A stretch of DNA of 64,000 nucleotides from Aquibium oceanicum (GTDB taxonomy: Bacteria > Pseudomonadota > Alphaproteobacteria > Rhizobiales > Rhizobiaceae), in NCBI RefSeq assembly GCF_001889605.1, contig NZ_CP018171.1, positions 3,370,501-3,434,500 on the forward strand, in the 5' to 3' direction. Below the pieces are notes generated by a model. The model was not told the origin of the DNA. It searched no databases and saw nothing but the letters and a program-made list of their open reading frames with translations. Position numbers and translations under genes: made by a program. Shown here one piece after another: positions 46,246-56,400 of this stretch. Position 1 is the stretch's first letter. Each line of letters starts with the position of its first letter.

Positions 46246-46707
46246 TTACGCGCAGCGCTCTTCCATCCAGCGCTTCAGATGCGGCAGACCTTCCCAGCCG
46301 AAGGCTTGGTCGCTGCTGCCGTGCTTTTCGAAGTGGTCCAGCCTGCCCCGCGCCTCCGCGAGATCCGGTCGATGGCCGACAGGAACCGGCCACATGACGA
46401 AATACGGCTTGCCGGTGGTCCTGAACCATTCGGCCTTGCGGTGGTAGATCCGCTTGTGGACCGTGTTCCAGACGAAGTGCTCCAGATGCTCGGCGCTCTC
46501 CCAGACCGACATGTTGATCACCGCGTCGGGATCGTCGTCGAAGCGCAGGTCGGTCGCGTCGTCGCCCTCGCCGACCAGCCGCCAGACGAAGCCGGCGCTA
46601 CGCTCGGCGACCGCGTTGACGCGGTCGAGATTGTCCACGAAATCCCCCATGCGCGGATCGTCGAGGGGGAAGCGCGGGTGTGCGACGTTGACCTGGGCGA
46701 GATGCAT
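46246..46707 (-). CDS. DUF3291-family protein
   Basis: This 153-residue protein begins MHLAQVNVAHPRFPLDDPRM and contains NMSVWESAEHLEHFVW and HRKAEWF, typical of DUF3291, a ferredoxin-like barrel related to monooxygenase-type (ABM) folds. Function unknown. It sits in the paa transcript, 11 bp ahead of paaB, together with hicAB, and was probably brought in with or next to them. Confidence 0.85.
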   Translation of the reverse strand: MHLAQVNVAHPRFPLDDPRMGDFVDNLDRVNAVAERSAGFVWRLVGEGDDATDLRFDDDPDAVINMSVWESAEHLEHFVWNTVHKRIYHRKAEWFRTTGKPYFVMWPVPVGHRPDLAEARGRLDHFEKHGSSDQAFGWEGLPHLKRWMEERCA

Positions 46708-46711
46708 GGCC

Positions 46712-46996
46712 TTATTCCGCGGCATCTGCGAGGTTGCGTTGACGTACATCGGCGTGCCTGCCCTTGATCAGATCGATCACGTCTACGATGTGCGGCGGGT
46801 CGGCCGGCGGGAACGGGCTGCCTTCCTTCTCGATGAACTCGACCCACTCGTCGACGATGACGCAGAGTTCCGCGAAGACCTCCTCTTCGTTGGGACCGTC
46901 ACATCCGCCCGTGAAGAGCGACGGCGCAATGCCGACGTAGCAGTTGTCTTCGTACGACCACTTCACGATCTTCATGTAATCCCTGGAACGGCTCAT
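46712..46996 (-). CDS. hicB: HicB-type antitoxin
   Basis: This 94-residue protein has the partial RNase-H fold of HicB (MKIVKWSYEDNCYVGIAP, FTGGCDGPNEEEVFAELC, in parts), ending with a Pro-rich hinge and charged helix in place of a clear DNA-binding domain. Its ATG overlaps the hicA stop (ATGA). It should bind and block the HicA toxin. Confidence 0.82.
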   Translation of the reverse strand: MSRSRDYMKIVKWSYEDNCYVGIAPSLFTGGCDGPNEEEVFAELCVIVDEWVEFIEKEGSPFPPADPPHIVDVIDLIKGRHADVRQRNLADAAE

Positions 46997-47190
46997 CGCT
47001 TCGTCTCCTCAATGGCCTGACGAACCAGCTTTTCCTTGTAACGATCCGCATCGTCACCCGGGGCCCCGGAAAGGGTCAATCTACCCGCAAACTTAGGATG
47101 GACGAAGTTGCGGTGGCTTCCCTTGCCTCCGACCTGACGAAAGCCGGCACGCTCGAGATCGCGAAACAGCATTCTCAGCTTTCGCGGCAC
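46993..47190 (-). CDS. hicA: HicA-type mRNA interferase toxin
   Basis: This 65-residue protein has the double-stranded RNA-binding-like fold of HicA with the catalytic His26 in GGKGSHRNFVHP. HicA cleaves mRNAs ribosome-independently. It starts with a GTG seven bases after the paaA stop and precedes hicB, the usual toxin-first order. It is transcribed with the paa genes, which would tie the pair to phenylacetate control unless it has its own promoter inside paaA. Confidence 0.85.
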   Translation of the reverse strand: MPRKLRMLFRDLERAGFRQVGGKGSHRNFVHPKFAGRLTLSGAPGDDADRYKEKLVRQAIEETKR

Positions 47191-47196
47191 CGCCGC

Positions 47197-48192
47197 TCAC
47201 TCAGCCGCGAGCCGCGTCGCCTGCTTGCGTGCCCTGCGCTTTTCGGCGTGCGCCAGGGCTGCCTCGCGCACCCAAGCGCCGTCGTCCCAAGCCTTGCGGC
47301 GTGCTTCGAGCCGTTCGCGGTTCATCGGGCCGCCGCCCTTGACCACGCGCCAGAACTCGTCCCAGTCGATGGCGCCGAAATCGTAGGAGCCGCGCTCCTC
47401 GTTCCACTTCAGCTCCGGATCGGGGAAGGTCAGGCCGAGATATTCGCCCTGCGGCACAGTCGCGTCGACGAATTTCTGGCGCAGTTCGTCGTTGGTGAAG
47501 CGCTTGATCTTCCACTTCATCGACTGGTCGCCGTGCTGGCTCTCGGTGTCGTGCGGGCCGAACATCATCAGCGACGGCCACCACCAGCGGTTCAGCGCGT
47601 CCTGCGCCATCTCCTTCTGCTCGGGCGTGCCCTTCGCCAACGTCATCATGATCTCGTAGCCCTGGCGCTGGTGAAAACTCTCTTCCTTGCAGACGCGGAT
47701 CATGGCGCGTGCATAAGGGCCGTAGGAGCAGCGGCAGAGCGGGATCTGGTTCATGATCGCCGCGCCGTCGACCAGCCAGCCTATGGCGCCGATGTCGGCC
47801 CAGGTGAGCGTCGGATAGTTGAAGATGGAGGAGTACTTGGCCTTGCCGGCCAGAAGCTCCTCGGTCATCTGCTCGCGCGAGACGCCCAGCGTCTCGGCGG
47901 CGGAATAGAGGTAGAGGCCGTGGCCGCCCTCGTCCTGCACCTTGGCGAGAAGCGCCGCCTTGCGGCGCAGCGAGGGCGCGCGGGTGATCCAGTTGCCTTC
48001 CGGCAGCATGCCGACGATCTCGGAATGCGCGTGCTGGCCGATCTGGCGCACCAGCGTGCGGCGATAGCCTTCCGGCATCGGATCGTTGGGCTCGATCTTC
48101 TCCTCGGCGTCGATACGCGCCTGGAAGGCCGCGAGGAAGGCTTCGTCCTCGGTGGTTTCGGTCTTGGCGCCGATCAGTCCCTGGCTGTACAT
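47197..48192 (-). CDS. paaA: Phenylacetyl-CoA epoxidase catalytic subunit PaaA
   Basis: This 331-residue di-iron oxygenase subunit shows [15 protein letters not shown] and [15 protein letters not shown], which carry iron-ligating acids and histidines. Together with PaaB, C and E it epoxidises the phenylacetyl-CoA ring, the committed step in aerobic phenylacetate breakdown. A strong GGAGGAG lies ahead of the ATG. An inverted repeat in the intergenic region toward paaI is a likely control site. Confidence 0.95.
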   Translation of the reverse strand: MYSQGLIGAKTETTEDEAFLAAFQARIDAEEKIEPNDPMPEGYRRTLVRQIGQHAHSEIVGMLPEGNWITRAPSLRRKAALLAKVQDEGGHGLYLYSAAETLGVSREQMTEELLAGKAKYSSIFNYPTLTWADIGAIGWLVDGAAIMNQIPLCRCSYGPYARAMIRVCKEESFHQRQGYEIMMTLAKGTPEQKEMAQDALNRWWWPSLMMFGPHDTESQHGDQSMKWKIKRFTNDELRQKFVDATVPQGEYLGLTFPDPELKWNEERGSYDFGAIDWDEFWRVVKGGGPMNRERLEARRKAWDDGAWVREAALAHAEKRRARKQATRLAAE

Positions 48193-48241
48193 CGCATCTC
48201 CTCCATGGTCGGATGATAGCACATCCGGCCGCTTGGGAATA

Positions 48242-48280
48242 TGTAACGAAAAATGGTCGCGATTGCAAGTTTTCGTAACA
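48242..48280. promoter_or_regulatory. Inverted repeat in the paaA-paaI divergent promoter region
   Basis: TGTAACGAAAA (48242-48252) and TTTTCGTAACA (48270-48280) pair with one mismatch over 11 bp, 17 bp apart. It lies between two divergent pathway genes, so a TetR-type PaaR-like repressor is a reasonable reader; no such gene is adjacent. Confidence 0.5.
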
Positions 48281-48284
48281 TGAA

Positions 48285-48719
48285 ATGCGGGGAAGCGCGG
48301 TGACGGCATTCGGGGTGAAGGAAGCGGAAGAGACGCTGGCGCGGGTGTTCGCGCCCTGGATCGTCGAGATGGGCCTGAAGCCGGTCGGCTTCGACGCGAG
48401 GGGCGGCAGCTTCGTCCTGCCGGAGAACCGTGCGCTGGTCCATGTCGGCGGCGTCATCTGCGGCCAGGCGACCGCGGCGGCGGCCGACACCTGTTCGGTC
48501 GTAGCGCTCTCGGCGCTGAACGGGCGCTTCCGCATCTGCACTACGGTCGACCTCACCACCCACTTCATCCGGCCGCTGAAGCCGGGAGAAGTCGAGATCC
48601 GGGTCGACGTGCTCTCCAACGGCAGGCGCATGGCCTACACGAAGGTAGAGATGCGGGCGAAGGGCGAGGAGAAGATCGCGGTGACGGCGACGAGCGCGTT
48701 CGCGTATCTGGAGGATTGA
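48285..48719 (+). CDS. paaI: PaaI-type hotdog acyl-CoA thioesterase
   Basis: This 144-residue protein has the 4HBT hotdog pattern: [17 protein letters not shown] with the likely catalytic Asp68, and [19 protein letters not shown]. PaaI-type thioesterases hydrolyse hydroxylated or stalled phenylacetyl-CoA intermediates and release CoA. ATG 48285 is used, but GTG 48300 has the better ribosome site (GGGGAAG), so the first five residues are uncertain. Divergent from paaA. Confidence 0.82.
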   Translation: MRGSAVTAFGVKEAEETLARVFAPWIVEMGLKPVGFDARGGSFVLPENRALVHVGGVICGQATAAAADTCSVVALSALNGRFRICTTVDLTTHFIRPLKPGEVEIRVDVLSNGRRMAYTKVEMRAKGEEKIAVTATSAFAYLED

Positions 48720-48818
48720 CTGGCGGCGGCCGGTTCGGCGGTGGCTTTGCGCCGAAGGTCGCAAGATCGCCGCCCGGCGCGTCGCGGGCGGCAATCAGAG
48801 AGGTCCAGGGGCTGAGCG

Positions 48819-51800
48819 TTACTCCGCCGCGATCGGGAGATCGTGGCCGGCGGTGCGTTCCAGGGCGTGGACGTTGCCGGCGTGCGCGCCATCCTCGCCG
48901 GGCTCGTCCTTCTCGTTGGGCCGCACGGCCCAGCGGAAGAGCCGTGACACGCCGAGCGCCGCGTCGTCCATGATCGTGTACATGGACGGGATGAAGACCA
49001 GCGACAGGACCGTCGAGACCAGGAGGCCGCCGATCACGGCGATCGCCATCGGCGCACGGAACTCGCCGCCGTCGCCGAACGCCATCGAAGCCGGGATCAT
49101 GCCCGCCGACATGGCGATGGTCGTCATGATGATCGGGCGCGCGCGCTTGCGGCAGGCGTCCAGAATGGCTTCGGCGCGCGGCACGCCGTGCTTCACCTCC
49201 TCGATGGCGAAATCGACCAGCATGATGGCGTTCTTGGTGACGATGCCCATCAGCATGAGGATGCCGATCACGACGGGCATCGAGACCGCCGAGTTCGTCA
49301 GCCACAGGGCCGTCACCACGCCGCCGATCGACAAGGGCAGCGAGCCCAGGATCGTGATCGAGTGGAACACCGAGCCGAAGAGCAGGATCAGCACGACCAG
49401 AACCAGCATCAAGCCGGTGACCATTGCCATGGCGAAGCCCGCGAAGACCTCGCCCATGACCTCGGCGTCGCCCGTCTCCTGCACGCGAACGCCTTCGGGA
49501 AGGTTCTGCACGCGCGGCAGGGCGTTGACCAGCGCGAGGCCCTCGCCGATCTCGTAGCCGGGGGCCATGTCGGCGCCGATGACGACACGGCGCTGGCGGT
49601 TGAAGCGCTGGATCGACGACGGCCCCTGGCCGTAGCTGATGCTCGCGACCGAAGAGAGCGGCACGGTGGCGCCGGTGGCCGTCTGCACCGGCAGCGAACT
49701 GACGATCGAGAGATCGTCGCGCGCCGCCTCGTTCAGCTGCACGCGGATCGGGATCTGGCGGTCGCCGACCGTGTACTTGGCAAGATTGGCGTCGATGTCG
49801 CCGATGGTGGCGATGCGCAGCGTCTCCGACAGGGTCGCGGTCGAGATGCCGAGCTGGGCCAGGCGATCGAGATCGGGTTCCACGATGATCTCCGGCCGGT
49901 CGAGCGCGGCGTTGGACGAGATCGCGCGGAATTTCCCCGTCTGGGTCATGGCGCTCTGGATCTCGCGCGCCGTGGTGTCCAGCAGATCGCCGTCGGTGCC
50001 CATCACGCCGAACTCCAGCGAACGCTGTCCGCGGTCGTTGACGAAGTAGACGCGCAGGTCCGGCACGACGGCGAGCTTGGTCAGCAGCGTCTCCTCGATC
50101 TCGGCCTGCTTCACCTCGCGCTCCGACTTGTGGACGAGGTCGGCGACCACGGTGGCGCGGCGCGGCTCGAGCGAACCGGTCGGGCTGGAGCCGCCGATGA
50201 CGTAGACATTCTCGACCTCGGGCATCTCCCGCATGATCTCGGTCACCCGGTCGGTGGTCTCGCGGGTGTCCTCCAGCAGGGTGCCCGGCGGCAGTTCGAG
50301 CGAGAAGACGATGCGGCTGGCATCCTCCTTGGGGATGAAGCCCGACGGCAGGAAGCCGATCGCGTACATCGACGCCCCGAAGAAGCCGATGCCGGCGAGA
50401 AGCGTCAGCCAGCGGAACCGCAGCGACGTGCGCAGGAAACCCATGTAGCCGCGCATGATGAAGCCGGGATTCGGCTCCTCGTGGCCGTGGGCGCGCAGGA
50501 AGTAGGCCGCGAGCATGGGCGTGATCAGCCGGGCGACGAGCAGCGAGAAGAACACCGCCACGGCGACCGTGAGGCCGAACTGCTTGAAGTACTGGCCCGC
50601 GACGCCGCCCATGAAGGAGACCGGCGCGAAGACGGCCATGATGGTGGCCGAGATCGCAATGACGGCGAGCCCGATCTCGTCGGCCGCCTCGAGTGCGGCG
50701 CGATATGGCGACTTGCCGAGCTTGATGTGGCGCACGATGTTCTCGATCTCGACGATGGCGTCGTCGACGAGGATGCCGACCACCAGCGTGATGCCGAGAA
50801 GGCTGACGAGATTGAGCGAGAAGCCCATCAGGTCGAGCGCCCAGAAGGTCGGGATGGCCGACAGCGGAAGGGCTGAGGCGGCGACCAGCGTGGCGCGGAA
50901 ATCGCGCAGGAACAGGAAGACGACGAGCACGGCAAGCACCGCGCCCTCGACGAGCGTCTCCATGGCCGAATCGTAGTTGCCTTCCGTGTAGGAGACGGAA
51001 TCGTCGACCTTGGCGATCGAGACGTCCGGATATTCCGCCTGGAGTTCGGCGATCGCCTCCGTCGCCCGCTCGTTCACCTCCACGTCGCTCTCGCCCTTGC
51101 CGCGGAAGATGCCGAAGGAGACGACGGTCTGGTTGTTGACCCGCGCGAACGACTTCGGTTTCGCCCAGGAATCGGTGACGGTCGCGATGTCCGACAGGGT
51201 GACGCGCCGGCCCCCCGCGAGCGGGATTTCCAGCGAGCGCAGGCCTTCGATCGAATTGGCGCCGCCGAGCGTGCGAATCGTCTGGTCGCGGCCGCCGAAC
51301 TCGCCGTTGCCGCCCGTCAGGTCGACGTTGGCGGCCCGCAGCGCCCGGTTGACGTCGCCGGCCGTCGCACCGAGCGCCGTCAGGCGGTCCGGATCGATCT
51401 CGACCTTGATCTCGCGCGTCACGCCGCCGTAGCGATCGACGCGGGCCACGCCCTTCAGCCCCTGGAGATCGCGGATCACGACGTCGTCCACGAACCAGGA
51501 GAGTTCCTCGATGGTCATGGCGGGAGCGCGTACCGCGTAGGTCAGGATCGCCTGGCCTTCGACGTCGATGCGGTTGACGAGCGGCTCGTCGGAGGTTGCC
51601 GGCAGCGCGGAGCGGATGCGCTCGACGGCATCCTTGACGTCGTTGACGGCGGTCTGGGTGTCCACCTCGAGGCGGAATTCGACCATCGTCTGCGAATTGC
51701 CCTCGGTGATCGTCGAGATGACGTTCTTGACGCCCGAGATGTTGGCGACGGCATCCTCGACGCGCTTGGTGACCTGCGTCTCGAGTTCGCTCGGGGCCAC

Positions 51801-51965
51801 GCCGGGGTCCTTCACGACCACCGAGACGAGCGGGATGTCGATGTTGGGAAAGCGCGTGATCGGCAGGTTGGCGAAGCTGATCAGTCCCAGCGCCGTCAAG
51901 ACGATGAAGAGGAGGATGGAGGGAACCGGATTGCGGATCGACCAGGCGGAGAAGTTCCAGTTCAT
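48819..51965 (-). CDS. RND efflux pump inner-membrane transporter
   Basis: This 1048-residue protein has the 12-helix RND layout with two large periplasmic loops, and in the fourth helix the proton-relay pair in GILVDDAIVEIENI. It is a hydrophobe/amphiphile exporter of the AcrB/MdtB type. Its start overlaps the adaptor stop by four bases. The outer-membrane channel is not encoded here and must be supplied elsewhere. Substrates cannot be inferred. Confidence 0.93.
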   Translation of the reverse strand: MNWNFSAWSIRNPVPSILLFIVLTALGLISFANLPITRFPNIDIPLVSVVVKDPGVAPSELETQVTKRVEDAVANISGVKNVISTITEGNSQTMVEFRLEVDTQTAVNDVKDAVERIRSALPATSDEPLVNRIDVEGQAILTYAVRAPAMTIEELSWFVDDVVIRDLQGLKGVARVDRYGGVTREIKVEIDPDRLTALGATAGDVNRALRAANVDLTGGNGEFGGRDQTIRTLGGANSIEGLRSLEIPLAGGRRVTLSDIATVTDSWAKPKSFARVNNQTVVSFGIFRGKGESDVEVNERATEAIAELQAEYPDVSIAKVDDSVSYTEGNYDSAMETLVEGAVLAVLVVFLFLRDFRATLVAASALPLSAIPTFWALDLMGFSLNLVSLLGITLVVGILVDDAIVEIENIVRHIKLGKSPYRAALEAADEIGLAVIAISATIMAVFAPVSFMGGVAGQYFKQFGLTVAVAVFFSLLVARLITPMLAAYFLRAHGHEEPNPGFIMRGYMGFLRTSLRFRWLTLLAGIGFFGASMYAIGFLPSGFIPKEDASRIVFSLELPPGTLLEDTRETTDRVTEIMREMPEVENVYVIGGSSPTGSLEPRRATVVADLVHKSEREVKQAEIEETLLTKLAVVPDLRVYFVNDRGQRSLEFGVMGTDGDLLDTTAREIQSAMTQTGKFRAISSNAALDRPEIIVEPDLDRLAQLGISTATLSETLRIATIGDIDANLAKYTVGDRQIPIRVQLNEAARDDLSIVSSLPVQTATGATVPLSSVASISYGQGPSSIQRFNRQRRVVIGADMAPGYEIGEGLALVNALPRVQNLPEGVRVQETGDAEVMGEVFAGFAMAMVTGLMLVLVVLILLFGSVFHSITILGSLPLSIGGVVTALWLTNSAVSMPVVIGILMLMGIVTKNAIMLVDFAIEEVKHGVPRAEAILDACRKRARPIIMTTIAMSAGMIPASMAFGDGGEFRAPMAIAVIGGLLVSTVLSLVFIPSMYTIMDDAALGVSRLFRWAVRPNEKDEPGEDGAHAGNVHALERTAGHDLPIAAE

Positions 51966-53182
51966 TGTGAGACGGCTCCCGTCCGGTCGCCCCGCACGGG
52001 CGTGATCGCGTCGCCGTCGGCCACGAAGGTGCCGGCACGGGAGACGACTTCGTCGCCTTCGGCGAGCCCTTCCAGGATCTCGACGTAGCCGTCGGCCCGG
52101 GCGCCGAGCACCACGGGGACGGTCGATACCTTGTCGTCGCCATCCAGGCGCTGCAGGAAGCCATCGCTGCCGCGGTAGACAAGCGCGGTGGACGGCACCG
52201 CGACGCCCTCGCGCCGCAACAGCTCGATGCTGCCGCGGGCGAAATTGCCGGCCCGCACGTTCTCCTCGGCGGAGAGCGCGATGCGGATCGTGCCCATGCG
52301 CAGTTTCTGGTCGACTTCGGGCTCGATCATGCGGATCTCGGCGGGGATCGCTTCGTCCATGCCGGGCAGGCGCACGTTCGCCTTGAGCCCGGCCGAAAGG
52401 CGCGGCAGGACGGTTTCGGGCACGTCGGCCGCGAGCTCGAGCTGGCCGTCGATGGCGATGCGGAACAGCGGCCCGACGCTCGCCCCGACGATGCCGCCGA
52501 GCGTGGCGTTTCGGGCCAGGATGAGCCCGTCCGCCGGCGCCTTGACCTCGGTCTTCTCGATCTGGAGATCGATGTTGCGCATCTGCGCATCGATGACGCC
52601 GAGCTGGGCCTCGGACGCGGCAAGCGCCTTCTGCGCCGAGACGAGCTTGGCCTGCGCGCTGTCATAGGCATTGACGGCATTGTCGAGTTGCGACTGCGCC
52701 GCGATGCCTTTTTCCTGCAAGCGGCGGGCGCGTTCCAGCCCTTCGTCGGCCTGGCGCACGCCGATCTCGGCATCGGTGATCTGGGCACGGACCTGCGCGA
52801 TGCTCGCTTCCGCCTGGGCGCGGTTGGCCACGACCTGGGCGCGCTGCGTTTCCAGCATGGCCTTGTCGAGCACGGCGAGAAGGTCGCCCTTCTTCACCAT
52901 GTCGCCCTGGTCGGCATGGAGTTCCAGCACGATCATGCCGGAAAGGTCGATGCCGACCGCGGCTTCCTCGCGCGGCACAACGCTGCCGGTCACCTCAAGT
53001 GTCTCCACCAGTTCGCGGCGCTGCGCCGGCACGACGCGGATCGCGGGGGGACGCGCGCCCTCGACCGCGACGGCCGACGTCTCGGCCTCCGGCGCGGTGA
53101 AGGCATCCTGGGAGATGCCGAGTGCCGCGGCTCCGGCTAGGAGCACCGCCGCGGCGGAAAAAAGGACCCGTCTGGTCTTCAT
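51962..53182 (-). CDS. RND periplasmic adaptor (membrane fusion protein)
   Basis: This 406-residue protein has an N-terminal hydrophobic export signal (about residues 6-24), split lipoyl domain (VEVTGSVVPREEAAVG-like block), a long Gln/Ala/Arg-rich alpha-helical hairpin (LETQRAQVVANRAQAEASIA and beyond) and beta-barrel domain. It links the inner-membrane pump to an outer-membrane channel and is coupled to the pump gene by a four-base overlap. Confidence 0.92.
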   Translation of the reverse strand: MKTRRVLFSAAAVLLAGAAALGISQDAFTAPEAETSAVAVEGARPPAIRVVPAQRRELVETLEVTGSVVPREEAAVGIDLSGMIVLELHADQGDMVKKGDLLAVLDKAMLETQRAQVVANRAQAEASIAQVRAQITDAEIGVRQADEGLERARRLQEKGIAAQSQLDNAVNAYDSAQAKLVSAQKALAASEAQLGVIDAQMRNIDLQIEKTEVKAPADGLILARNATLGGIVGASVGPLFRIAIDGQLELAADVPETVLPRLSAGLKANVRLPGMDEAIPAEIRMIEPEVDQKLRMGTIRIALSAEENVRAGNFARGSIELLRREGVAVPSTALVYRGSDGFLQRLDGDDKVSTVPVVLGARADGYVEILEGLAEGDEVVSRAGTFVADGDAITPVRGDRTGAVSQ

Positions 53183-53243
53183 GGTTCGCCTCGTGTGATG
53201 GCGGATTCAGTATCGGCCGGCCGTTTCAGGTCGTTGCCGCTCG

Positions 53244-53912
53244 TCAGGCCGTTTCGTGAAGCTTGCGTTTCGGTCGAAAGATCGCTTCCATCGTCACGCG
53301 CATCAGCGCCTCGACGCGGTCGAGCGACACTCCTTTCGAAGGAAGGTCGTTGATCGCCAGCCCTTCGCCGATCGCCATGAGGACCGGGAGGATCGTCTCG
53401 AGTTCGACACAGGGATCGATCTCGCCGCGACTTATCGCGGCTTCGAAGTAGTCGCGGAAGCTGGACTGCACCTCGCCCATCGACTGGTGGCAGGTGAACT
53501 GGATCGCCTCGTTGCGCATGGATTCGGCGCGGATCTCGGTAAACAACGGCGCATTGCCGCTTTCGTGGATGTAGCGGAGGTGCCCCATCGCGGCGTTGAC
53601 GAAGCCGTCAATCACGTTCGGGTTCTCGCCCATGGCGGCGAACATCTCGGCCTCGTGGCTGCGGTCGGCTTCCGTGATCGCCTCGATGATTGCTTCCTTG
53701 GACGGGAAGTACCGGTAGAGCGCGCCGGGGCTCATGCCGAGCTCGGCGCAGATCTGATGCATCGAGGCACCCTGGAAGCCGGAGCGCACGAAGCAGGACT
53801 TGGCGGCATCGAGAATGCGCATCACCTGCTGGTCGCGGCGTTCCGCGCGCGTCATGGGCGCCTCGACGGCCTCGCCTTCCGGCTCGACCACGAGTGGCTG
53901 CGTGTAGGGCAT
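53244..53912 (-). CDS. TetR-family repressor of the RND pump
   Basis: This 222-residue regulator has the TetR helix-turn-helix at residues 25-70 (FQGASMHQICAELGMSPGAL then YRYFPSKEAIIEAI) and a C-terminal ligand domain. It lies 61 bp upstream of the adaptor gene on the same strand; two copies of a 16-bp operator-like sequence precede it. The likely role is to repress its own gene and the pump until a pump substrate binds. Confidence 0.88.
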   Translation of the reverse strand: MPYTQPLVVEPEGEAVEAPMTRAERRDQQVMRILDAAKSCFVRSGFQGASMHQICAELGMSPGALYRYFPSKEAIIEAITEADRSHEAEMFAAMGENPNVIDGFVNAAMGHLRYIHESGNAPLFTEIRAESMRNEAIQFTCHQSMGEVQSSFRDYFEAAISRGEIDPCVELETILPVLMAIGEGLAINDLPSKGVSLDRVEALMRVTMEAIFRPKRKLHETA

Positions 53913-53928
53913 GCTAATTTACCTGAAT

Positions 53929-53967
53929 GCGAATGATCGTTCTCAATTTAAGCGAATGTTCGTTCGC
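53929..53967. promoter_or_regulatory. Twin operator-like sequences ahead of tetR
   Basis: GCGAATGATCGTTCTC (53929-53944) and GCGAATGTTCGTTCGC (53952-53967) differ at two bases and start 23 bp apart. Each holds the near-palindrome GAATG-N2-CGTTC. Two sites on about the same helix face suit cooperative TetR binding. Confidence 0.65.
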
Positions 53968-54055
53968 AGTCAAGATACCGCACTGCACAATGATGAGAGC
54001 GGAAGGCCGCCGATCGAAACAGGCTTAATGTTCCGGGAGGTATACGAAGGCGCAG

Positions 54056-55585
<1,530 letters not shown>

Positions 55586-55685
55586 CGCCGGAAGAAATAG
55601 GCCCGAGCCGAAATCCGTCGAGCCTCGACTTTGAAGCGGCGGCGAAACGGGGCAAGATCGCCCGCGACAGCGAGAAAGGACGAAG

Positions 55686-56150
55686 ATGCGCAGGACGGTG
55701 GTACCGGCGGCCCTGAAGGGCGTCTACGACAACTGGCATTTTGCGCCGGCGGTGATCGCCAATGGCATGATCTACTGCTCGGGCATCATCGGCACCAGCC
55801 CCGGCGGCGAGACGCCGGGCGCCGACGGGCTGAAGGGCGCCGAGGCGACGCTCGCCGACCCCGATGCGCCGCTGGCTGCGCTGGCGGCAGTGAAGGACCC
55901 GGAAGCCCAGTTCGCCACCGCCTTCGAGGCGCTGAAGGCCATTCTGGCCGAGTGTGGCGCGGAGCTATCCGACATCGTCGAGATCACGACCTACCACGTG
56001 GACATCGCCCGCCACATGGAGACCTTCATGCGGGTGAAGGACCGGTATCTCAAGGAGCCATGGCCGGCGTGGACGGCGATCGGGGTGAGCGAGCTGATCG
56101 TGCCGGGGGGATTGATGGAGATCAGGGCGGTGGCGGTGGCGCGGGGGTGA
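55686..56150 (+). CDS. RidA-family protein (YjgF/YER057c/UK114)
   Basis: This 154-residue protein has the RidA trimer fold marks: NGMIYCSGIIGTSP near the start, a helix QFATAFEALKAILAECG and a C-terminal VSELIVPGGLMEIRAVAV. The usual catalytic Arg of RidA (in the RAAV stretch) seems to be RAVAV, so Arg is present. It is longer than E. coli RidA because of an insert around residues 48-75 (AEATLADPDAPLAALAAVKD, in parts). RidA deaminates reactive enamines; longer relatives may have other substrates. Confidence 0.85.
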   Translation: MRRTVVPAALKGVYDNWHFAPAVIANGMIYCSGIIGTSPGGETPGADGLKGAEATLADPDAPLAALAAVKDPEAQFATAFEALKAILAECGAELSDIVEITTYHVDIARHMETFMRVKDRYLKEPWPAWTAIGVSELIVPGGLMEIRAVAVARG

Positions 56151-56213
56151 GAGGGCTCAGTTCTCGCGCCCCTCTTCAACCGCCCGGGTCTTCAGACGTG
56201 CGAGATCACGCTC

Positions 56214-56388
56214 CTAAATGGCGATCGACACCACGGTGAAGATTGATCCAATTGTCATCCTCGGCAAGTGTCGTGTGCAGCCCAAACGAAGCGAAGACAA
56301 GCATCTGCGTGATGACGGTAAGCACGTAGCTTATCGCGACATCGGTGAGGGTATCTGCCAGCAATATGACGCGCGACTGAGCAAAAAT
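56214..56388 (-). pseudogene. Remnant of a small phage-type membrane protein (DUF7220-like)
   Basis: Directly after the stop of the unrecognised gene at 56401, the minus strand reads AQSRVILLADTL, then ISYVLTVITQMLVFASFG and LHTTLAED. After a one-base shift it continues TIGSIFTVVSIAI and stops. This matches my recollection of small membrane proteins of phages and integrated elements (QSR..., Q..VFP.FGL, FTVVSIARS...). No proper start codon is visible and the end is lost, so it is broken. Confidence 0.5.
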
Positions 56389-56400
56389 CTCCTAAATAAG

